A DNA stretch of 64,000 nt from Peterkaempfera bronchialis (GTDB taxonomy: Bacteria > Actinomycetota > Actinomycetes > Streptomycetales > Streptomycetaceae), in the NCBI RefSeq assembly GCF_003258605.2, contig NZ_CP031264.1, positions 5,332,001-5,396,000 on the forward strand. Reading direction: 5' to 3'. The notes under the pieces were generated by a model, which saw only the letters and a program-made list of their open reading frames with translations, had not been told where the DNA came from and did no database searches. Of this stretch, positions 1 through 7,536 are shown piece after piece. Positions within the stretch are counted from its first letter, which is position 1. The number at the start of each line of letters is the position of its first letter. A program made the position numbers and the translations under genes.

Positions 1-708
1 CCGGTCCACCCCGACACACCGGTCGACGACGAGGAGGCCGCGCGGTTCGGCCTGGTCAGGCTCACCCCGCTCGGCCAGTACGGCGTACGGCAGTGGCTGC
101 TGGAGGAGGGCTTCGACGCGCCGCTGGTCGGCGAGTACGCCAAGGGCGACGCGGCCGCACTGCTGAGCGGCGTCTCCGAGGCCGTGAACGTACTGCCCGA
201 GGAGGAGATCCGGGAGTGGGTGCACGGCCGGGAGCCGCTGCCCGCCGCCCGCGAACTGCTGGCCGCCGCCCGGGGCGGCGACGCCCTCGGCCCGGCCCGC
301 CGGATGCTCTGCCAGCTGGCCCTCACCGAACTGGGCGCCGACGCCGAACCCGCCCTGCGCGAGGTCCTGGACGACCCCGAGCTGGGCGGCTTCTCCCGCG
401 CCTGGCTGGTCCAGCGCGGCGCCACCGACGTACCCGAGCCGGGCCGCACCATGGCCCTCTGGACCACGGTGGACACCCTGGCCGCCCAGCTGATGGACCC
501 CGACGTCGACGCCGAGCTGCTCGCCGAACTGGTCGGCGGCCTGCCGCTGGCGCCCGACCCGGCGGCCTTCCTGGCCGAGATGTGGCGCGTCGACCATGCG
601 TACACGGCCGAGGTGCTGGAGGCGATCGGCCAGTTCCACGGGGACAAGCAGGTCGCCAAGGAGGCCCGCAAGGCCGCCTACAAGGCCCGCTCCCGCCGCC
701 CGGCCTGA
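1..708 (+). CDS. Conserved protein of unknown function, 5'-truncated by the window edge
   Basis: The frame is open from base 1 to the stop at 706-708, so the visible 235 residues are the C-terminal part of a longer protein. An internal ATG-less start at 184 (GTG) is possible, but the upstream 60 codons keep the same high third-position GC and read naturally (FGLVRLTPLGQYGVRQWLLE, a winged-helix-like phrase), so I prefer truncation. The rest is acidic, alanine/leucine-rich and probably helical, ending in a basic tail (KEARKAAYKARSRRPA). I recognise no catalytic motif. About 140 bases of its 3' end are repeated just downstream. Confidence 0.75.
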   Translation, partial: PVHPDTPVDDEEAARFGLVRLTPLGQYGVRQWLLEEGFDAPLVGEYAKGDAAALLSGVSEAVNVLPEEEIREWVHGREPLPAARELLAAARGGDALGPARRMLCQLALTELGADAEPALREVLDDPELGGFSRAWLVQRGATDVPEPGRTMALWTTVDTLAAQLMDPDVDAELLAELVGGLPLAPDPAAFLAEMWRVDHAYTAEVLEAIGQFHGDKQVAKEARKAAYKARSRRPA

Positions 709-889
709 AGCCCGCCCCGGGGGACCGCCTCGGGACCGCCTCGCCGAGTCGCCCGACCCGGCGGCCTTCCTGGCCGAGAGGTGGCGCGTCGACCACGCGT
801 ACCCGGCTTCGAGGTGCCGGAGGCTCGACCGGCCCGCTCCCGCCGCCCGGCCTGAGCCCGCCTCGGGGGACCGCCTCGGGACCTCCTCG
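550..889. repeat. Imperfect tandem duplication of the 3' end of the first gene
   Basis: Bases 551-625 (coding, around ACCCGGCGGCCTTCCTGGCC) recur at 750-824. The stop region at 684-742 recurs at 831-889. The offset is 199 bases for the first part and 147 for the second, so the second copy has lost about 52 internal bases. The second copy lies after the stop codon and is not translated in frame. It looks like slippage or unequal crossing-over followed by decay. Confidence 0.8.
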
Positions 890-895
890 TGCTGG

Positions 896-934
896 AGGCC
901 CGGCGCTACCCCCGCTCGGGGTAGTGCCGGGCCT
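896..934. terminator. Hairpin terminator between convergent genes
   Basis: A 17-bp stem (896-912 with 918-934, one G-U type mismatch) closes a 5-base loop. It overlaps the stop of the minus-strand VOC gene and follows the plus-strand first gene, so it can serve both directions. There is no U-tract, as is usual in this group. Confidence 0.7.
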
Positions 935-1334
935 CCACCACATTCCCGTCCGGATCGCGGAAGTAGCAGGACCGCACGGCCGCACCACGCGCCCCGAAGG
1001 ACCCCTCGGAGACGGCCGAGGCGGGTGTGCCATGGTCGGCCAGCCGCTTGCGCAGACCGTCGAAGCCGGCCGCGTCCATCGCCAGGCAGACATGGTTCAC
1101 CGGGTGCCCCGCGCTGCCCGGGGCGTCCGCCAGCCGGTCCGCGCCCGCCGCGTTCCCCCGCGCCATCAGGTCCAGCAGCGCCCCCTCCGAGACCCGCACG
1201 CTCGGAAATGGGACCGCACCCGCCCGGAACTCCGCCACCCGCACCCCGGGCAGGCCCACCACCTCCTCGAAGAAGGCCAGCGACCGCAGCGGATCCTCGA
1301 CCCACAGCACCACATGGTCCAGACTGAAGCCCAT
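906..1334 (-). CDS. VOC (glyoxalase/bleomycin-resistance fold) family protein
   Basis: This is a 142-residue single-module VOC protein. It begins MGFSLDHVVLWVEDPLRSLAFFEEVVGL, the usual beta-alpha-beta opening with a His as candidate metal ligand. The second half holds NHVCLAMDAAGFDGLRKRLADHG and ends SCYFRDPDGNVVEARHY, the characteristic RDPDGNxxE with the second Glu ligand. I chose the ATG at 1334 because it opens the domain directly and has a purine-rich GGAAGGGGG upstream; the open frame continues further but without domain sequence. VOC proteins span lyases, dioxygenases and antibiotic-binding proteins, and nothing nearby specifies the substrate. It is divergent from the next gene. Confidence 0.85.
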   Translation of the reverse strand: MGFSLDHVVLWVEDPLRSLAFFEEVVGLPGVRVAEFRAGAVPFPSVRVSEGALLDLMARGNAAGADRLADAPGSAGHPVNHVCLAMDAAGFDGLRKRLADHGTPASAVSEGSFGARGAAVRSCYFRDPDGNVVEARHYPERG

Positions 1335-1469
1335 CCCCTGCCCCCTTCCCGCACGTCCGCACACGGGCTGTCCCGTACTCCCAGCATCGCCCCCCGGGCC
1401 GGTGCGGGGTGCGCCCATCGGCAAAAGGGGCGCTCACGGATTAGTACCAACGTATCGTGAGGGGCGGGG

Positions 1470-2645
1470 GTGCAACGGCGGACCGACGGAGGCAGGGGGC
1501 GCGGCGGCGTGCAGAGCGGCGGCAGGAACGGATCGGGGCCGGCCGGAGAGCGGCGCGGATGGCAGCGGCTCGCCGAGGAGGCTGAGAGAGCGCTGGTGTC
1601 CTGGCGGCGGGCGGGGCGGTTGCCGTATGCGCCGGGTGCCGACCTGCCGGGGCTGCGGGTGCTCGCCGAGTGGCACAGCGTCAATGGGAGGGTCGTCTCC
1701 TTCACCCTGCTCGCGGGTGAGCCACGCGACCCGGCGGGCCCGTTTGTCTCCGTACGCACCGCGCTGACCGGCGACGATCTGCGCGGCGAGGTACTGAGCG
1801 GCCTCGATGAGGTGATCGAGGACGAACGGGACCGCATCTTCGACCTCACCGGCCTGGACGAGGGCGACGGCCCGCGCCAGGTGCGCACCACCGAGCGGAC
1901 ACTGCTGGTCGACGGTGTGCCGGTGCCCGCCCGGGTACGGGTGGAGCGGCCCCGCGAGGGCGGCGGGGTGGTGCTCTGGGCGGCGCAGCTGACGCTCGGC
2001 AGCGAGCGCGCCCCGGTCGAGCTGACCGTGGTCGTACGGGGCCTGCCGGTGGGGGAGCCCGCCCTGGTCGCGACCGGTGACCTCGGCCCGTACCTGGCCG
2101 GGCGGGCGTGGCTGCTGGACGAGGTGACGAGCCGTCAGGCCCAGGCGGACGGCTCCGAGCCGCCGGTACCCGCCGTCCCGGTGGGGCTGGAGGCGCATCG
2201 GCGGCTGGCACTGGGCGCCATGGAGCGGTCTCGGATCCTGGCCGAGCAACTGAGCGCGGGCCGCGCACCGCGCACCCCGAGGCGGCTGCGCACCGAGGAC
2301 GAGGGCGACCTCTGGGAGGAGGCGGTGCAGCAGCAGATGCGGCTCGCCTCGGAGAGCCGCCAGGAGGCCGACGAGGCCGTGACCTCCATGGTCACCCAGC
2401 TCGGCTGGCTGGCGGAGCGGGCCGACTGGGCGGTGGGCACCGAGGAGGGGCGGCAGGCGGTGGAGGAGACGGTCCGGTACACGGTCTTCGGCAGCGAGGT
2501 CCCCAGCCTGCGCGCCCATCGGGCCTGGCACGCCGTATGGAGCACCCGCCCATCCGGCCCGTCCCCCCGCGACCGCCACGAGACAGCCCTGCGCGAATGG
2601 CTCGCAGCCTGGGAAAGCTGGCGCCGCCGACGCCGCCACCACTGA
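1470..2645 (+). CDS. Conserved hypothetical protein
   Basis: This 391-residue soluble protein has no signal peptide and no membrane segment. The first 30 residues are basic and Gly-rich. Residues about 30-110 contain WQRLAEEAERALVSWRRAG and LRVLAEWHSVNGRVVSFTLLAGE, followed by a beta-rich middle (RVERPREGGGVVLWAAQLTLG, PVELTVVVRGLPVG) and a charged helical C-terminal third (EEAVQQQMRLASESRQEADE). I do not recognise a family. The GTG start at 1470 follows GAGGGGCGGGG at good spacing; a GTG at 1509 is a possible alternative. It is divergent from the VOC gene across about 135 bases. Confidence 0.7.
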   Translation: MQRRTDGGRGRGGVQSGGRNGSGPAGERRGWQRLAEEAERALVSWRRAGRLPYAPGADLPGLRVLAEWHSVNGRVVSFTLLAGEPRDPAGPFVSVRTALTGDDLRGEVLSGLDEVIEDERDRIFDLTGLDEGDGPRQVRTTERTLLVDGVPVPARVRVERPREGGGVVLWAAQLTLGSERAPVELTVVVRGLPVGEPALVATGDLGPYLAGRAWLLDEVTSRQAQADGSEPPVPAVPVGLEAHRRLALGAMERSRILAEQLSAGRAPRTPRRLRTEDEGDLWEEAVQQQMRLASESRQEADEAVTSMVTQLGWLAERADWAVGTEEGRQAVEETVRYTVFGSEVPSLRAHRAWHAVWSTRPSGPSPRDRHETALREWLAAWESWRRRRRHH

Positions 2646-3207
2646 CCTGCCCCAGCCCGCCGGTCCCGGCCTCCTGGCGTCCGGCCGGTCCCCGGAAGGG
2701 GGGCCTGGCCGGACCACGGCGGCCCGGCCAGGCTGGGGTTGCGGGGGTCAGCCCAGGGAAGCGAAGCCGGTGAAGCCGCTGCCGACGTTGCTGCGTGTCC
2801 CGAATCCTGAGGTCGGTGAAGTCGTGGCCGCCGCCCAGCGAGGTCCCGTCGGCCTCCCGCTCCTGGGCCTGCTGGGTGCGGTGCGAGCGCAGTGAGGTGA
2901 TGCAGGGGGTGGGGCGGGCGATGCGGCGTTCGGGCTGAGGGTCTTGGTCGGCAGGGTGGTCCGGCCGCAGGTGGTGGCTGGATCGGCGGCCGCCCCATGG
3001 TGCGGTCGCTGCCTGGGTGGACAACCAGGTGGATCAGAGCCTCGCAGGGTGGGGCCTGCCGTCAACGGCCGGTGGCACCGCATCAAGCACCACCCGGACC
3101 GCCGGAGGTGCCGAGGTGGTTCGAACAGGTGGGCGCAATTGCTGTGGAGCCGTTGTCGCCGGGCCGATAGGTTTCCGGGCGGAAGCCGGATGAGCCGTAG
3201 GGGAGCC
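2646..3207. other. Intergenic stretch with a possible decayed minus-strand gene end
   Basis: No convincing intact gene is visible. Minus-strand frames between about 2970 and 2748 show high third-position GC in one frame (phrase QQAQEREADGTSLGGGHDF) and then a natural-looking end in another (RSNVGSGFTGFASLG followed by a stop). This suggests the C-terminal remnant of a frameshifted gene, which I cannot name. The part from 2980 to 3207 shows nothing clear apart from the promoter region expected for the next gene. Confidence 0.35.
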
Positions 3208-4353
3208 ATGTCTGCTGTCGCAGGTCAGAGTAGTGGGGGCGGTGAGGCGGTCACCGCCTCGTCAGGGGAAGGTGCCGTGCCTGGGGCGGCGTCAGATCGG
3301 GAACATTCGGCGGCTTTTGCGTCCTTTCTCCGGGGGCCGGTCGATGACGACTCGCTCGACCCCCCTCGGTGGAGCCGCCTGGCCATTGCCTCGCTGGTGC
3401 CCGGGGTCACGGGGTTCCTGTGGCCGGTGGGTGTGCTGCTGGGCGTCGTGGCTCTGGTGCGGATCAGGCGGACGGGGCGGAGGGGCCGTTGGCTCGCCGT
3501 CGCCGGCCTGGTGATGTGCCTGGTCTGGGCCGTCGGCGGGACGTCAGTGTTCGGGCCCTACGTCGGGAAGTCGGACGGCGACCGCGCCGGGACCGTCAGT
3601 GTCTTCGACCTCAAGGCCGGTGACTGTATGGCTCGACTGCCGCCGAAGAGCCAGGAGTCGGTCAGTGAGGTGGCGGTGGTGCCGTGCTCCCAGCTGCACC
3701 AGGGCGAGGTGTTCGCCTCTGCGGACCTGGGTGATGCGTTTTTCGGGAGCGAGTCGGAGGTCACGGAGCGGGCCGAGGAGGTCTGCTCCTCGCTGATCGG
3801 GGGCTATGTCATGGATGGCTGGGCGATCCCGGACTCGGTGAGCCTCGGCTACTTCTACCCGCACGGTCATTCCTTGACCAACGTCAAGCACCGGGACGCG
3901 ACCTGCTTCTTTCGGGACGGGGGCACCGGTTGGAGGGGCACCCTGCGCCGGGATGCGACCAACCTGACGGCTGCCCAGATGCGCTATCTGAAATCGGTGA
4001 AGCCGGCCAACGACGCATGGGACGCCGAGCCGGAGTTGACCCCCGCCGAGAACCCCGCCGTCAACCGCGAGTGGGCAGGCACCCTGGCCAAGGGGATCGA
4101 GGCGGAGATCACACTGCTGGAAGAGCCCGGCTGGCCCGCCGCCGCACAACCGGCGGTCACCGCGCTGATCGCGGATCTCAGGTCCGCTGTTCCCCACCTG
4201 AAGGCGGCCCATGAGTCCACGGACAACCGGACTCTTCAGCGGGAGCTTGCGCTCGCGGATGAGCACACGGGCCACCGGCAGGCGATGAAGGCGCGGGCAG
4301 CGCTCGGCCTCGCCTCGGACCAGGGACACCCGACGGTCACGGGCGGCGTCTGA
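3208..4353 (+). CDS. DUF4190/septum-formation-like membrane-anchored protein
   Basis: This protein of about 381 residues has a disordered N-terminus of about 50 residues, then two adjacent hydrophobic segments (LAIASLVPGVTGFLWPVGVLLGVVALV and WLAVAGLVMCLVWAVGG) separated by the basic RIRRTGRRGR. That layout is typical of DUF4190. The extracytoplasmic part starts DLKAGDCMARLP and holds VVPCSQLHQGEVFA, the paired-cysteine pattern of the septum-formation family; further cysteines at VCSSLIGGY and ATCFFRD could form disulfides. The C-terminal 150 residues are helical and acidic. I favour the ATG at 3208, behind AGGGGAG, over the ATG at 3190. The role is unknown; the family name reflects a weak link to division. 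Confidence 0.7.
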   Translation: MSAVAGQSSGGGEAVTASSGEGAVPGAASDREHSAAFASFLRGPVDDDSLDPPRWSRLAIASLVPGVTGFLWPVGVLLGVVALVRIRRTGRRGRWLAVAGLVMCLVWAVGGTSVFGPYVGKSDGDRAGTVSVFDLKAGDCMARLPPKSQESVSEVAVVPCSQLHQGEVFASADLGDAFFGSESEVTERAEEVCSSLIGGYVMDGWAIPDSVSLGYFYPHGHSLTNVKHRDATCFFRDGGTGWRGTLRRDATNLTAAQMRYLKSVKPANDAWDAEPELTPAENPAVNREWAGTLAKGIEAEITLLEEPGWPAAAQPAVTALIADLRSAVPHLKAAHESTDNRTLQRELALADEHTGHRQAMKARAALGLASDQGHPTVTGGV

Positions 4354-4356
4354 TCA

Positions 4357-4402
4357 GCCGCTTCGGGGCCGGGCCCGGAACCGGGCCCGGCCACCAAGCG
4401 GC
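4357..4402. terminator. Strong nested hairpin terminator
   Basis: A perfect 12-bp stem (4367-4378 with 4381-4392) has a two-base AA turn. It is nested inside a second perfect 7-bp pairing, GCCGCTT (4357-4363) with AAGCGGC (4396-4402). It sits three bases after the stop of the DUF4190-like gene and before the end of the minus-strand DUF2637 remnant, so it separates host sequence from the mobile-element remnant. Confidence 0.85.
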
Positions 4403-4422
4403 GAGGCGGGACGGCGACGCCG

Positions 4423-4733
4423 TCACAGCCCGAGCCGCTCCAGCAGATCGTCGAGCAGGGTCTCGACCGTGAAGTCCTCCTGCCGAAGATGCTGAGCAAG
4501 GCGCTGTAGGCAGTGTCAAGACAGGCCCGGCCGTAGCGTCCGATCAGCAGCGGTTCGGCGGTGTTCAAGGCGAGGGTGAGCAGGCCGCACAGGTGCAACA
4601 GCCGGGTACCGGCCCGCAGCTCCGCCTTGGACACGCGCAGGGCGAGGAAGCGTAGTGCGACCAGCGCCCGACGACGGACAGGTCCACCATGGGGGCGATC
4701 AGCGGCGCGATCGGGCGAGGAACATCGAGCTGC
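4423..4733 (-). pseudogene. DUF2637 (Spd-like transfer/spreading protein) C-terminal remnant, frameshifted
   Basis: Three minus-strand frames each carry part of one protein: PIAPLIAPMVDLSVVG (near 4700), then LRVSKAELRAGTRLLHLC and GLLTLALNTAEPLL (4550-4650), then QEDFTVETLLDDLLERLGL with a stop at 4423. This series is typical of DUF2637 proteins encoded by actinomycete integrative elements. At least two frameshifts or small deletions break it and the N-terminal part is missing. It is directly abutted, in the opposite orientation, by the rep fragment at about 4734, which implies that the transfer region was lost by rearrangement. Confidence 0.7.
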
Positions 4734-5443
4734 AGTGCAGATCGAACACCTCGGCGGCTGCACCGAACCCGTACGCCTGCCCGGCCACACCGCCACCGTC
4801 GACGCCACGACCGGCAAGGTGCTGTGCTCCTACGCCTCGTCCGACGAGCCCACGGGCAGTCTGCTCACCACCTGGGGCAACCGCCGCGCCTCATGCTGCC
4901 CGACCTGCTTCCGCCGTGGCGAAGTACGCCACCAAGTCCGCCGACGCCTCCGGCACCCTCGACAGTGCCCTGTACTGCCGCCCCTGCCAGGGACGCGGCG
5001 CCACCCTCCTGCCTCACGGGACCCCGCTCCCGTGCACCGCCTGCGACGGCACCGGTCAGGCCCGGTCGTTGCCCCGGCTTGCTGTGGCACGTCACGTGCG
5101 GCAGATGATCCGCACCTGCTGGGAGCTGGGCAAGCTGCCGGAGTTCGCCGATCTGAAGCTCTGGAAGTGGGCACACATGCTCGGCTTCCGGGGCCACTTC
5201 TCCACCAAGTCCCGCTCCTACTCCACCACGCTCGGCGCGCTGCGCGCCGCCCGCCGCACTTGGCGCACCGAACAGGCCCGCGCCTACGCCGGCCTGCCCG
5301 AGCCCGACCCGGACACCACGCTCGTCGTCGGCCAGTGGGAATTCCTCGGCTCGGGCTACAGCCCCGGCGGCGCGCTCCTCGCCGCCCACGTCTGGCACCG
5401 CAGGGAACTGGAACGGCAGTTCACGGCCGAAGGGGGCTGCTGA
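4734..5443 (+). pseudogene. Replication initiator (RepSA-like) of an integrative element, internally deleted
   Basis: Bases 4734-4910 encode a RepSA N-terminal zinc-ribbon region (GGCTEPVRLPGHTATVDATT, then WGNRRASCCPTC). At about 4910-4920 the reading jumps to another frame (VAKYATKSADASGTLD) and continues to the true C-terminus. That part includes cysteine pairs CRPCQGRG and CTACDGTG, then LKLWKWAHMLGFRGHFSTKS and QWEFLGSGYSPGGALLAAH. Full-length relatives are about 450-550 residues, so most of the middle, including the catalytic replication region, is gone and a frameshift marks the junction. The first 50-80 residues are also missing. Its stop overlaps the xis start (TGATG). Confidence 0.8.
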
Positions 5444-5670
5444 TGGCCTCGCCCCCGACCACCGCCCCCTGTACGAAGGCGGCACCGGCACTGGATCTGC
5501 TCACGGTCCCCCAGGTGATGGCCCGCCTCCAACTCGGCCGCTCCGCCGTCTACGACCTACTCCGCTCCGGCCAGCTCGCCTCGATCACCCTCGGCCGCGC
5601 CCGCCGCATCCCCGCTCACGCGCTCACCGACTTCATCCGCACCCGCCTCGAACAGGAAGCCGCCGCCTGA
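5443..5670 (+). CDS. xis: Excisionase, MerR-like helix-turn-helix (AlpA/Xis type)
   Basis: This 75-residue DNA-binding protein has one winged-helix domain: LLTVPQVMARLQLGRSAVYDLLRSGQLASITLGRARRIP, the excise/HTH_17 pattern, followed by a helix (FIRTRLEQEA). In these elements Xis binds attachment-site DNA and directs the integrase toward excision. The ATG overlaps the stop of the rep remnant, and its own stop overlaps the int start (both TGATG), the compact rep-xis-int order of actinomycete integrative elements. It appears intact. Confidence 0.85.
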   Translation: MASPPTTAPCTKAAPALDLLTVPQVMARLQLGRSAVYDLLRSGQLASITLGRARRIPAHALTDFIRTRLEQEAAA

Positions 5671-6953
5671 TGACCACGCCCCGACCTGCTCCGTTCCGCC
5701 GCTCCCGCGCCCGCGCCAACGGGGACGGCACCGTCTACCAGCGCAAGGACAGCCGCTGGGAAGCCGCCGGATACGTCCTCGCACCCGGCAACACCCGCAA
5801 GCGCATCCGCGTCTACGGCACCACCCGCAAAGAAGCCCTGGCCAAGCTCACCGAGAAGATCGCCGCCAGCAACCGCGGCCTCCCCATCGCTGCGGCCGAC
5901 AGCACCGTCGGCGACTACCTCACGTACTGGCTCAACAACGTCGCCGTACACCAGCTCCGCGAGAACACCCACACCCGTTACGCGGCCTGCGTCCGCCTCC
6001 ACCTCAGCCCCGGCCTCGGCAAGAAGAAGCTCGCGCGGCTCACCGCACGCGACGTACGCGCCTTCCTCGATGGGCTCCGCACCACCTGCCAGTGCTGCAT
6101 CCAGGAACGGGACACGTCCCGGCGGTCGTGCTGCGCCGTCGGTCAGTGCTGCGGCAAGACGCTGTCGCCGCTGACCGTGACGTACGTCCACTCCGTCCTC
6201 AAGTCAGCCCTGGAACACGCCGTCCGCGAGGACGAACTGCCGAGCAACGTCGCCCGGAACGTCAAGACCACCGCACCCCGCCCGAGACGCTTCCAGCCCC
6301 TTACGGCGGCCGAGGCCCGGCAGTCCCTCCAGGCAGCCAGCGGTGACCGGCTGCACGCGCTGTACGAACTCGCCCTGCGCACCGGCCTTCGCAAGGGCGA
6401 ACTCCTCGGCCTGCGCTGGGAAGACCTCGACCTCGACGGCGGCACGGCCAGCATCCACCGGTCCCTCCAGCGCACCCGCACCAGCGGCCTGACCACCCTG
6501 CACACCAAGACCCGCGCTTCCGAACGCCGCATCGCCCTCCCCACCGAATGCGTCCACTCCCTCAAGACGCACCGGGAACACCAGCAGGAAGAGCGCCAGG
6601 CCGCAGGAACGGGCTGGACGGACAGCGGACTCGTCTTCACCACCTCGACGGGCAACCCCCTCGACCCCGCCAACCTGACCCGGCGCTTCGGCCGACTCCT
6701 CAGCCGGGCAGGGCTTCGCCGTATCCGCTTTCACGACCTCAGGCACTCGACCGCCACCCTGCTCCTGGAACAGGGTGTCGACCTCGTCGTCATCAAGGAA
6801 CTCCTCGGCCACGCCCACATCGGCGTCACCGCCGGCGTCTACGCCCACGTCCGCCTCCGACTCCAACGCCAAGCCATCGACACCTTGGGCCACGCCCTCG
6901 ACCAGACCGACGACGGCCCTGACACCCCACCCGCCACAGCCGCCGTCCGCTGA
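5670..6953 (+). CDS. int: Tyrosine recombinase/site-specific integrase
   Basis: This is a 427-residue integrase. Residues about 20-75 form an arm-binding domain (GTVYQRKDSRWEAAGYV, then RKEALAKLTEKIA). Residues about 85-190 form the SAM-like core-binding domain. The catalytic domain has Arg in LALRTGLRKGELLGLRWED, Lys in HTKTRASERRIALP, HxxR in FHDLRHSTATLLL, His in LLGHAHIGVT and the nucleophile Tyr in GVYAHV, so all residues appear present. The core-binding domain carries a Cys-rich insertion (TCQCCIQERDTSRRSCCAVG, then QCC) that may bind zinc. It ends at a strong hairpin and has no tRNA target visible nearby. Confidence 0.92.
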   Translation: MTTPRPAPFRRSRARANGDGTVYQRKDSRWEAAGYVLAPGNTRKRIRVYGTTRKEALAKLTEKIAASNRGLPIAAADSTVGDYLTYWLNNVAVHQLRENTHTRYAACVRLHLSPGLGKKKLARLTARDVRAFLDGLRTTCQCCIQERDTSRRSCCAVGQCCGKTLSPLTVTYVHSVLKSALEHAVREDELPSNVARNVKTTAPRPRRFQPLTAAEARQSLQAASGDRLHALYELALRTGLRKGELLGLRWEDLDLDGGTASIHRSLQRTRTSGLTTLHTKTRASERRIALPTECVHSLKTHREHQQEERQAAGTGWTDSGLVFTTSTGNPLDPANLTRRFGRLLSRAGLRRIRFHDLRHSTATLLLEQGVDLVVIKELLGHAHIGVTAGVYAHVRLRLQRQAIDTLGHALDQTDDGPDTPPATAAVR

Positions 6954-6976
6954 CGTTGCCGTCACCGTTGCCGTCA
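6954..6976. repeat. Two adjacent 11-bp direct repeats behind int
   Basis: CGTTGCCGTCA occurs at 6954-6964 and 6966-6976, one base apart. Short direct repeats directly after an integrase gene are candidates for arm-type integrase or Xis sites near attP/attR. No tRNA fragment adjoins them, so the attachment core itself is not identified. Confidence 0.5.
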
Positions 6977-6984
6977 AGAACCGC

Positions 6985-7018
6985 AGAAGCCTCGCCAGGA
7001 ACACCTGGCGAGGCTTCT
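6985..7018. terminator. Perfect 15-bp hairpin terminator after int
   Basis: A 15-bp perfect stem, 6985-6999 with 7004-7018, has loop AACA and is followed by a T-rich stretch (CGCTTTTCTC). It lies between convergent int and the SUKH immunity gene and can terminate both. It may also mark the border of the integrated element. Confidence 0.85.
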
Positions 7019-7041
7019 CGCTTTTCTCCCGATTTTCAGCT

Positions 7042-7536
7042 TCAGCCGGACTCTCGCCAGCGCGTCACAGCACGCTGGCACAGCGCGAACGCGAAGGACC
7101 CGAAATCATCCCCGAGCCTCTCCATGCTCTCGCGGTCCACAACTCCGGGGTCCCAAACGAGGACGGGATACTCGCCTTCCTGATTCACTTGAGAAGAATC
7201 AAGGACGACCAGCCCACCCATTCCGTCAAACATTGCAACAATCAGATCGGATGGTATTCCGTACTGGCTGCGAGCATCCAGGGTTTCCGTTACGGAACCC
7301 AACAGTTTCTGCCCCATGGCGGGCGTCTGATATACGCCAAGAAATTCTTCACCAGCGATATCCCAGGTTCCGAACTCTTCGACCAGACGGCGGTACGAGG
7401 GAGGGAAAGCCACACCCAGATCACTCTCGGCGGCGGCCATCGTCCCTGCATCACAGCCGTCGGCGTGGTTCGCGATGTCATCGTTCCCGCGAACCAGCTC
7501 GATCAGTCGCTCACTCGCCTCGACAGCGTTCATCAT
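7042..7536 (-). CDS. SUKH (SMI1/KNR4) family immunity protein
   Basis: This 164-residue protein has the SUKH/SMI1_KNR4 pattern: an N-terminal helix, then AAESDLGVAFPPSYRRLVEEFG (residues about 34-55), VYQTPAM, and a C-terminal region VLVWDPGVVDRESMERLGDDFGSFAF. SUKH proteins neutralise polymorphic nuclease toxins. Its ATG overlaps the stop of the RHS toxin gene (ATGA), so the two are translationally coupled and this is very probably the cognate antidote to the LHH nuclease tip. Base composition here is clearly less GC-rich than the neighbours, as expected for an exchanged toxin-immunity tip. Two adjacent ATGs make the start uncertain by one codon. Confidence 0.9.
   Translation of the reverse strand: MMNAVEASERLIELVRGNDDIANHADGCDAGTMAAAESDLGVAFPPSYRRLVEEFGTWDIAGEEFLGVYQTPAMGQKLLGSVTETLDARSQYGIPSDLIVAMFDGMGGLVVLDSSQVNQEGEYPVLVWDPGVVDRESMERLGDDFGSFAFALCQRAVTRWRESG

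Noticed and set aside
93-1460. 455-codon plus-strand frame at the left edge
   Set aside because: It is Arg/Pro/Gly-rich, runs through the stop of the first gene and antisense to the VOC gene, and has no family motif.
6954-7040. tRNA gene as integration target next to int
   Set aside because: No cloverleaf, T-loop (GGTTCGAATCC-like) or CCA-end sequence is visible. The hairpin there is a simple perfect stem.
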